A DNA stretch of 64,000 nt. Source: Aphis gossypii. Taxonomy: Eukaryota; Arthropoda; Insecta; Hemiptera; Aphididae. The position numbers and the translations under genes are program-made. Below, piece by piece: positions 55,628-64,000 of the stretch (positions are counted from its first letter, which is position 1; each line of letters starts with the position of its first letter). The notes beneath the pieces are model-generated. The model saw only the letters and a program-made list of their open reading frames with translations, was not told the DNA's origin and did not search any database. The DNA is taken from assembly GCF_020184175.1 (NCBI RefSeq), contig NW_026083155.1:23190-87189 (forward strand), in the 5' to 3' direction.

Positions 55628-57531
55628 ATGATGGTAGATATGTACTTGCGGATTCAAAAAAAAAATGATGGGTTTTTATCTGATGAAGCTCAGAACATAT
55701 TAACGCAACTCTTAATAAATAACCTATTTCAAGAACAGAGCAAGTATGAATAAAACAGTTATATATTATTATATTATATTTAAAATATATAAATTGATAC
55801 TATTTTAAAATATTATAGGGGTAATGATTTATTTTTTCGTAAAATATCTGATTTGATAGTGCAAGTATTTCCCAAAGAGCATAAGGTACACGCAATATTT
55901 TTTTATAGACTAAATTAATTTAGTTTAGATAAATACTTATTATTTTTAATTTGAATTTAGAGCGTTTACTTTATACCAGCAATTTCTGAGGGACCTACTC
56001 AAACTCACGCTAAAAAGAAACTTATAAAACGGTGGAAGAATGTAGCTCGTCGTTTAAGGGCAATTGGTGCTATAAATTCTTCTTCAATCGTAAAAAACCT
56101 ACAACTTTCAGCTACAGATATTTCATTTTCTGGTATTTATAATTTAATACAAATAGATAATCATTTCTTTTTATTTTTTATTACTTATTAATAATATATA
56201 TTTTAAATTTTACACGCTATAGAAGATACATTGGCTATTAAGCGTTGGTTGGCAAATGAAGGGTTGACAGAAAATTTTGACGTTGTTTTGTCTAAATGGC
56301 AATTAACTTATGAGTTACAAAAACATGAAATTTTAGAACCTAAAAATCAACATTTGTCAGACTTTTTTGAAGCTTGGCCTGTACTTCAGAGTCCGACTGG
56401 TTATGAATTGGTATGTTTTTTTTATCAGTTTTAATAATAAAATATATTTAAAACTATAATATAAGTAGGTATGAGTCTCATCTAATTAATACAATTTATA
56501 TTTTATTATTTTGGACAGATTGTTGAAGACTTTCGTATTGGGTATCCTGAATCACAGAATTTATTCAAGGATTTTAATTGTTTTGTAAACAGTTGGGAAG
56601 TGTTCTCAACTAAATTATTAAAAATAAGAAGAAGCAGTATCAAAGATAAATATGCATCTAATCTACTGTCTAATTTGGATTCAGCTGAACTGAATGGAAG
56701 TGAGTATAATATGAGTATAGATATAGAGTAGGTAATATACTGTCCAGTGTATTTTATTTACATTTATTGGTACATGAATTTAGTGTAAATAAATAGCCAG
56801 AATAAAATATTAAATATTTCTAATAAGAACATTATTATTATTATTGTTTTTTTAAATATTAGTAGTCTATCAATACAAAAAGTAAAATATTATGATTTTG
56901 TATTGTTATTGTTAGTTTTGCATTATATGGATTAATTTATTGTTATTAATGTTATTATAATTATTATTATTTTAGATTTGAAAATAGTTAATGTTTTAAA
57001 ATTACTTTTAATTCCTTATTTGATTCCAACTAAGACATTAATAAAAAATACTTTGCCTAATGGAAAAAATAAATGTTGGAAGCCTTCATTATTAGAATCT
57101 TCTTCTGCATTCACTTATTTTTGTACTGTAAGTTTATGATATAAAATTAGTTCATGAATAAATGTATACCTATTTATATTGATATTTTATTTAAATAGAA
57201 TCTGATTGGTCTTCAAGAAGATATTGATAAGAGACGATCAAAATATAGTCAATATGGAGCTACAATTCAACCATATATAATCTTTGTTGGAAAAGATTTC
57301 AACTCCATTGCTTCCTGTTATATCAGGGTAAATAAAAAGTTATGGTGCTTTGACTGCCCTTTAAAAGCTCTAGAAATTTGTTTTAAGTCATATTTTGTAT
57401 TTAATTGTGCATACCCCAACGAATGTTATGATACTTGGCTTGTAATTCAACAACAATTATTTAAATTGTTCACAAAATATGACAAAATAACTTCTATTAC
57501 TACTTCTGTTATAGCTAATCTTAATGCATAA
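55628..57531 (+). CDS. Seven-exon unknown gene, probable transposon accessory protein
   Basis: Exons 55628-55743, 55819-55885, 55961-56132, 56223-56410, 56519-56700, 56976-57127, 57199-57531 join in phase with GT-AG introns and no stop. The product of about 400 residues has basic patches (KKKLIKRWKNVARRLR) and conserved-looking helical segments (WPVLQSPTGYEL, DFRIGYPESQNLF). I recall similar proteins beside zinc-finger transposases of the type that follows at 58.0 kb, in several animals. Not assigned to a named domain. An upstream exon cannot be excluded. It is the only multi-exon gene in this part without visible damage. Confidence 0.6.
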
Positions 57532-57579
57532 CAATTGCCTTTTATATTTTTATTTTAATTTTTTTTGTTTAAAAACATT

Positions 57580-57870
57580 GAATTCTTAATTTTTTATATT
57601 TTTCTTAATTTCACAAGAGTACAAGACTCATATTTTAATAGTAACAACTAGTATTATATTATATTTTGATTTTGATTTCATTTTTGCTATTTTAGAGTTG
57701 TGAATTCTTAATTTTTTATATATTTCTTAATTTCACAAGAGTACAAGACTCATATTTTAACAGTAACAATCAGTGTTATATATTAGATATTATATTATAT
57801 TTTGATTTTTATTTGATTTTTGTTGTTTAAGAATAGGAAATTCTTAATTTTTTTGTAATTAATATTATAT
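57580..57870. repeat. ~130-bp tandem repeat, about 2.2 copies
   Basis: Units begin with gaattcttaatttttta at 57580 and 57712, and a partial third begins near 57836. They share cacaagagtacaagactcatatttta. Confidence 0.8.
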
Positions 57871-57935
57871 ATTATTATATAAGTACTATTATTTTATATA
57901 TTTTATAAAATACATAATTATATTATATTGTTACA

Positions 57936-57936
<1 letters not shown>

Positions 57937-57971
<35 letters not shown>

Positions 57972-57995
57972 ATTATTATTATTTACTACTCAAAG
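57937..57995. repeat. (ATT)n microsatellite
   Basis: About 14 ATT/TTA triplets, slightly interrupted. Confidence 0.85.
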
Positions 57996-58016
57996 TAAAT
58001 TAAAGTAAACTTCATT

Positions 58017-60472
58017 ATGTATTTATGTTCTATCTGTTCATTAAAATGTCTTACAATTAATCAACTTATTTTGCATTTAAAAATTTATCATCATTACGGT
58101 AGCCAATCAGTATACACATGTAGGTAAGATGGTTGTGTAACAGATGTTCGAGGGTCTGATAAATTTAGAAAACATTTAATGAAATTTCATACTTTTCCAG
58201 TAACTACCGACTATAGTGTTGAAGTAAATAATTTAGGTGCTTCGGTATTAGAATCATCTGATACTGTTGATAATCATTTAACTGAAAATGAACAAAATCA
58301 TATAAATAATTCCATAATTACCTTAAACAATTCAAATACATCTTATAAAAATATTGTTACTAAAAGTGTATTACAATTTATCACCAATTTATATAAAAAA
58401 CCTACTGTAACTGAAACCCTAATGCAGGAAATAGTGGATGGAGTATCAGATTTATTTTCTAGTGGTATAGTTTTATTTTTAAAAAACATGGTAATGTCTC
58501 ATTTAAAAGGTTGCAGTATTTCTGAAAAAAATGAAATAGATGATTTGTTTGATACTTCGGCTAATCCTTTTTTAAATTTCAAAACTGAATATCACAGATT
58601 TAAATTTTTTGAGGCTAATAATTTGTTTTTTAAACCCAAGACAATAGTGATAGGTCACACAATTGAAAAAAAAACTATTTCAGGCATAGATCAACAAATA
58701 ATGGTACCAGTTCAAGGACATTTGCTATCAATTAAACAAAATCTTAAATTATTGTTTGAACTTCCTGGGGTTGACGAAACAGCCTTTCAGTATACTGAAG
58801 CTGCTACCGATCAAAATCAAATACTTTCATCGTTTCTTAATGGTACTACTTGGAAGTCTATCAAAAATAAATTTAGTAATAAAATTGTTTTTCCTATATT
58901 CTTGTATTATGATGATGTTGAAATAGGAAACCCATTAGGATCACACTCAGGTGTTCATAAAATGGGTTGTGTGTATTATACAATTCCTGCTTTCCCCCCA
59001 GAATATTTATCAACATTAGATAATATATTCCCTGCATTCTTATTTCACTCTTCAGATCTTTCAAAATTCAATAATAAAACTGTGTTCTCTGCTCTGATTA
59101 ATGATTTGATTGATTTACAAGAAAATGGAATAACTATTACAGTTAATTCAAATATTATTCAGATATATTTTGTTCTTGGACTAGTCTTGGGTGACAATTT
59201 GGGCCTTAATTCTATATTAGGCTTTGTGACAAGTTTTTCAGCCAATTATTGTTGTAGAATTTGTCGCTCCCATAAAACTAACCTTCAAAAGATGCTGTTA
59301 GAATGCCCAGAATCCCTTAGAAATGAAGAAAACTATAAATTAGATGTCCTTCAGGCTAATGCAGCTGAAACAGGTGTAAATGAACTTTGTGTGTTTAATG
59401 CTATTCCTAATTATCATGTAATAACTAATAGTGTATGTGATTTTATGCATGATGTAACAGAGGGAGTTGCCCGTTATGATATGGCAGTTGTAATCACACA
59501 ATTAATAAATGATAAGTATTTAACGTTAGAAAATTTGAATAATCGCATATTATTATTTGAATATGGTGTTACAGAAAAAAAAATTCACCTCCACCAATTA
59601 ATCAAAATCATTTAAATAAAGGATACATAACTATGTCATCTTCTGAAATGCTTTGTCTTGTTAGATATTTTGCATTAATTGTTGGTGAACTAGTTCCTAT
59701 TGACACCCCTATTTGGAAATTATATATAGCGTTACGAAAAATTGTGGATATATGCTGTGCAAGAACAATTCAACCTGAATGTTCTTATTTATTAAATCAA
59801 ATAGTGGCTGAACATAATAGACTTTATTTATTATTATCCGGAAGTAATCTTAAACCTAAATTTCACATATTAACCCATTATGGGGGACTTTTAATAAAAA
59901 ATGGACCATTAATATTGACTTCTTCAATTAGATTTGAAGCCAAGCATAAGGTATTAAAAGCGTATGCAAATTCAATTCCTTGTAGAATCAACCTTGGTCA
60001 CACTCTTGCAAATAAAATTCAACTGCAAATGGCAAGTCGATATTTGACTATGTCTGGTTTAGGATCAGATTTAAAAATGGGCAAAAGTTATACAATAGCT
60101 CCAACTGAAGAATTGCCATCATTTATTTTGAATAAAATTCCTACTGAGTTGAAATCATATACATCAAGGTTGGATTATAAAGGAATATTATACCAACCAG
60201 GTATGATATTAGTATTAGAAGTAAATTTAGATAATTGCATTTTTGGAGAAATAATAAAAATATTTATTGGTGAATTACAAATACCATATTTCATATATAA
60301 GCAAATAATCACTGTAGGTTTTGATAGTCATTATTATGCATATCAAGTAAAATTAAATTCTGAACTACCATTTTGTGGTTGTTACATAACAGATTTACAC
60401 GATCCTACTCCTACCATCATTAGGACTTTAGGAAATGGATATCAGTTAGTGTCATTAAGATATGCATTATAA
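58017..60472 (+). pseudogene. Zinc-finger transposase of a large animal DNA transposon (CACTA-like?)
   Basis: ATG 58017 begins two C2H2-type fingers (CSICSLKC...HLKIYHH; CR.DGCVTD...FRKHLMKFH) with one in-frame TAA at 58125-58127. The frame then runs to 59615. A shift in an A-run near 59574-59582 leads to a second frame open to 60472. Distinctive segments are YYDDVEIGNPLGSH, GDNLGLNSILGF, a CRICRSHK knuckle, CDFMHDVTEGV and, near the C-terminus, SSIRFEAKHK. I think this family is related to EnSpm/CACTA transposases, but the catalytic residues are not certain. Together with the gene at 55.6 kb it may form one element. No ends were found. Confidence 0.6.
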
Positions 60473-61219
60473 TGAATATTACTCATGGCACAGCTAATTA
60501 TTATATTTGATAGTTTTATTATTTTATAATTTATTGTTTACATATTATATTATTATATTATTCAACTTATTTCATTTATGTAAATTACCATATTATGTAT
60601 TTATGTTACATTAAATAAATCAAAATTATACTAAATTTGAGAGTTAAATTATTTACCTTTTAGATCTAATGAATTCATACACATATATACAGAAGTGTTG
60701 ATACATGTACATTTGCAAATAAGATACTATTACTCAAATTTTGCTTCTATGGTGTTTTGTATTTATTATATACTATAATATATTACCTATACATTATATA
60801 TATGCATTAAGTAATAATAAGTAAAAGGTGTTAGTTTAATATTGACATTTAATGAGGTTAATATTCATTTTAAACCATGTTATTTCTACATTTCTTTTTA
60901 AAATTATCTTTATTACAAATGGAGTTAATAGAGCTTAAAAATATTTGTTAAATCTAAATTTATTTCATACATATTATTTTGACAATAAGTGGAATTAGAA
61001 TAACCTACAATTGGTGTTATTTTTACATTTGTTATAATTATCATTGTAATTAATTACATAGTTATTTTAAATAATGTTGTTGTTGTATCTACCCCTTAAT
61101 AGAACTTGTGCATACAAATTAAGCATTTACAATAAATTCATTTTTTTTAACAATAAATTGTAGTTAAATCAACTGCAATTTAGCTCTGAGCGAAAAACGA
61201 CGTGCAAATGTGTAATACA
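60473..61219. other. AT-rich spacer
   Basis: No gene or repeat recognised. Polyadenylation-like AATAAA words follow both flanking genes. Confidence 0.5.
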
Positions 61220-62190
61220 TTAACACTTTAATGTGTTATAACGACTACACTTTTCTATGTGTGCATTAGTTGTCGGTCGACGAGGTATTACTTCCAAAGG
61301 TCTAATTACGCAAGAATCCTGTATGTCCTGTCTCCATGATCCCTCTTGAATTAAAGTACCGTTATCATCATACGTATCAAATGTCCCCGGTGGAGCATAC
61401 ATTTGATTGAAATTATTTTTTCTGATAAAATTGTGTAATAATATGCATGTCATAGTTAAAAGTGGTACTTTTTCTGTACTTAATGCAATTGGTCTTCTAA
61501 ATATTCGAAATCTCGAAGCCAATATCCCAAACGTATTTTCAACTAACACACGTGAACTGGATAATTTTTCATTAAATAATCGTTTCTCGGATCCTAATTC
61601 ATGATTTCCCGGATGAGGCTTCATTATGTGCGTACTCAACGCAAAAGCACCTTCACATAAAAAAAACATAAGGCAAGGATTCGTCTGATCCAGGCAAAGG
61701 ATATGGCGTCGGCAAATTCAAATTATTTTCCGAAATTTTCCGCCATAATACACTATTCCGTAGTACACCACCATCAGTAATCCTTCCTTGGCTACCGATG
61801 TCAGCGAACATAAACTGATAGTTACTGTCTACTACGGCTAAAAGGACAATACTGAAAGTTTTTTTGTAATTATAATACTCCGATCCTGTATGAGATGGGA
61901 ATTGTATGACAATGTGCTTTCCATCCATTGCTCCGATGGCGTGCGGAAAGTTTTTAGTGAATCCTTTTTCTACAACTAGCCATTCGTCTTGTGTAGACAG
62001 CATCTGTAAAAATAAAACGTAGAGCTACCTACTTGATGTTATTTTTCTTTAAGGAAAATATATGAATCATTTAAATTTATATTATATTATATTAATATAT
62101 TATATTATTATTATTATTTTAATTTATATTTTAATCATTTAAATTTGTCTATAAATCATTTATATTTTCAAAAATACAAATATAATTTTA

Positions 62191-63001
62191 GATTCTGAAC
62201 AGAGTGATGAATGTATTGATTTTACAATGATGTGTGTTTTTTTTTTTTTTTTTGTGTCTGTCGACAACATTTGGAGCAGTAAAAATGCTTCGATTTTTGA
62301 CTTCAGCCCCTCTTTGAAAAGGAAATTGAATCTAGTTGGTACTTTGGGGGGTCAAAAGTCAAACATTTTCAATATTTTTGAAATGAATCGAGAAAAACCC
62401 CAAAAAATGAAGGAAAAACGGGATTTTTTACGCAAAACTAGTTTACGTCAAAATCGAATTTTTTATTTTGCTATAACTCAAAAACTAATCGATGTAAATA
62501 CTTGAAATTTTCACCAAATGTTTATATTAGCGCTCTCCGTACACAGTTAAATTTTTAAAGAATTTTGAGTTTTTTTTTAACTATTTATAGACAACTGAAA
62601 TTTTCAATTTTTTTGAAGTGTCGATAAAATTTTTTTGGCCCTATCAAAATAATTGACAATTTTATACAAAGTTCCTCATATGTTATTCTTATAGTAATAA
62701 AACAATTATAAGAATACATAGGCACAATTTTTTTTTATTAGCATTTGAAGTTCAAATTTTGACAAAAATTCGTCAAAATTATGAATATTTGCAAATTATT
62801 TTGTAGGTATAATTCATAAAAATGTTTGTATAGGTAGCTAAGAGTTGAAAATTTAATACAAGATTTTTCATAAGTTTAGCTTACAATAATTATAAAAGAA
62901 CTTAAATGTTGGTGTATTCAGGCCATTAAAACATAAACCACCTTTTTCACCAACCACTGGAAATTATATCCTAGGCTGACAAATCATCTTCGTTCAGAAT
63001 C
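62191..63001. repeat. Interspersed ~810-bp repeat with GATTCTGAAC inverted ends
   Basis: Begins GATTCTGAACAGAGTGATG and ends, inverted, with GATTCTGAACGAAGATGAT. The interior has long A/T runs and no coding capacity beyond chance frames. It looks like a non-autonomous repeat inserted in the Harbinger intron. The target duplication was not clear. Confidence 0.65.
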
Positions 63002-63128
63002 GTTTTTCGTATACAATGATACCTATCATTGCATTCAAATTTAACCTACCCTAGTCCGAGGTCAACCCCGCTCCCTAATGTACATCAGAACGGTACCCAC
63101 TTGCCCACTATTTTTTTATTTTATTTAG

Positions 63129-63741
63129 TCTTTTGTAACCGATGAACAAAGCCAAAGTGTGGAAATTAGCGCTGTACACGTCGAAGAAAATCAAAGTGTG
63201 GTACCTGAGAATATAACAGAGAATGCGAGTACAGTAGTTCCTGAGCAACCACACATAACACCTTCACAACCACATATAACACCTTCACAACCACACATAA
63301 CACCTTCACAACCAACGCCAACGCTTCGACGTCGCGGTGCCCCTCCTTGAAGGTTAAATAATGAAAGAAGCATTTAGCTTGTTAAGAAATGCTATTACCA
63401 AAAGAAATAGTGAAAAAGAAGATGATGAATATGATCTCTTTGGTAAAATGATGGTGAAAAGAATGAGAAAACTGCCAGAACGTGAACGAGAGGAATTTAT
63501 GCATGAGGTCGAAAGTTTGTACTTCAACAAACTACGTAACGCATACTCTGCTCATTCAAATACCTCATTAACTGAAATATTTAATCCACCATTTACAACA
63601 TTTTTGGACTCTTCATATCAAAGCAGACCTTCATCTACTTTTTCATCATATTCTCATTCGACACATCCGATTTATTCAGCAAATGTTGAAGACAACATTG
63701 TTAATAGAGCTTTTTCAATGATTGATGAAAATAACGAGTAA
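63129..63741 (+). pseudogene. MADF-BESS-type Harbinger accessory protein, 3' exon
   Basis: After an acceptor (ATTTAG, 63128) the frame encodes an acidic linker, three PHITPSQ repeats and a Pro-rich end with a stop near 63349. A shifted frame from 63361 contains a BESS-like motif (DEYDLFGKMMVKRMRKLP...MHEVESLYFNKLRNA) and a Ser/Tyr-rich tail ending 63741. The MADF-coding 5' exons are not present upstream, where the interspersed repeat lies. BESS motifs mediate protein contacts in such accessory proteins. Confidence 0.6.
63249..63311 (+). repeat. Three 21-bp units encoding PHITPSQ
   Basis: Units at 63249, 63270 and 63291 differ by one base. The length of 21 keeps frame, so they form a heptapeptide repeat. 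Confidence 0.95.
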
Positions 63742-64000
63742 GCTACTGAACAATAAAAGTTGAACATTACATTTTGTTTATTATTTATACTACCTTTTGA
63801 GAAAAGTTGTTATTTTTTTGATTTCAAATAAAGAAATATTTGAAGTTATAATTATTATTATAAGCAAACAATTTGTTTTTTTACCTTAATTTGATCTTTT
63901 AAAACTTCCACTAGGGCCGTACAGACTTCAGGTACAATTTTTGATATGATTTCACTTGACACTTTGAATAAAAAATAGAGACTTTTAAAACTATCACCAG

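Larger units (their letters stand above)
61220..64000 (-). pseudogene. PIF/Harbinger nuclease, 3' exons; 5' end outside the window
   Basis: Upstream exon 64000-63895 (SLYFLFKVSSEIISKIVPEV helix-turn-helix part; donor GTAAAA) joins in phase to exon 62003-61220 (acceptor TTTTTACAG). The core has AMDGKH (first Asp) and ITDGGV. A one-base shift in a T-run (61654-61668) comes just before CEGAFAL, where other Harbingers have a DEAF-like motif, then VENTFGIL (catalytic Glu). The frameshift and the altered second motif make it inactive. The 1.9-kb intron contains an interspersed repeat and an opposite-strand gene fragment. Confidence 0.8.

Noticed and set aside
57937..57995. CRISPR-like or regulatory array
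   Set aside because: It is a simple (ATT)n microsatellite; no spacer-repeat structure exists anywhere in the window.
62227..62505. 92-codon frame in the interspersed repeat
   Set aside because: Chance frame in a repeat with long homopolymers; no domain.

Overview
The window looks like repeat-rich nuclear DNA of an insect, most likely an aphid or a close hemipteran relative. It is very AT-rich, has short GT-AG introns, and almost every coding segment belongs to a mobile or virus-derived element. The insect assignment is an inference from composition and element families; no species marker gene is present. I see no convincing ordinary host gene. The nearest candidate is one broken MADF-type exon at 39.8 kb. 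No rRNA, tRNA or CRISPR array was seen.

Region 1 (about 1.1-26.3 kb) is a decayed Polinton/Maverick (adintovirus-like) element. It has an accessory gene (1.1-2.0 plus 6.22-6.29 kb, + strand). A minus-strand structural block follows: major capsid remnant, minor capsid ('penton') fused in frame to an adenain-type protease, and a spliced phospholipase-A2 gene. A plus-strand block comes next: packaging ATPase, a DUF8207-like protein, a chromodomain integrase and coiled-coil proteins. Last is a nine-exon minus-strand family-B DNA polymerase whose first exon encodes two C2H2 zinc fingers. Four transposons sit inside it: a PIF/Harbinger (2031-6222) and three elements with 8-bp target duplications (12903-16634, 17798-20349, 22162-24131). 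Each duplication can be read at both ends, so the pre-insertion gene structure can be followed.

Region 2 (about 26.8-38.9 kb) is a very large gypsy/errantivirus-like LTR element with a single (3') LTR. Besides gag, protease, RT, RNase H, integrase and an F-type envelope, it carries at least four extra reading frames. One of them, downstream of env, shows all three motifs of a DEDDh 3'-5' exonuclease. A second gag fragment in reverse orientation abuts the LTR.

Region 3 (42.4-55.3 kb) is a mariner-type element with long inverted repeats. Its left arm was split by a 10.2-kb insertion flanked by TTAA (one side lost a T). That insertion carries a well-preserved 12-exon gene fusing a Mutator-like transposase domain to a YqaJ-type (lambda-exonuclease-like) nuclease. 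Divergently from it lies an envelope-fusion-protein gene with no LTR, gag or pol beside it. A DNA transposon carrying an envelope gene is the most unusual arrangement in the window.

Region 4 (55.6-60.5 kb) holds an intact seven-exon unknown gene and a zinc-finger transposase of a large animal DNA transposon, probably parts of one element. Region 5 (61.2 kb to the end) is another PIF/Harbinger nuclease gene, continuing past the window. Its intron contains an opposite-strand BESS-motif gene fragment and an interspersed repeat.

Most genes are pseudogenes by frameshift, stop codon or insertion. The exceptions, which read open or nearly so, are the hAT transposase at 18.3-19.8 kb, the Pol reading frame at 28.8-31.6 kb, the transposase-nuclease gene (one homopolymer frameshift) and the gene at 55.6-57.5 kb.
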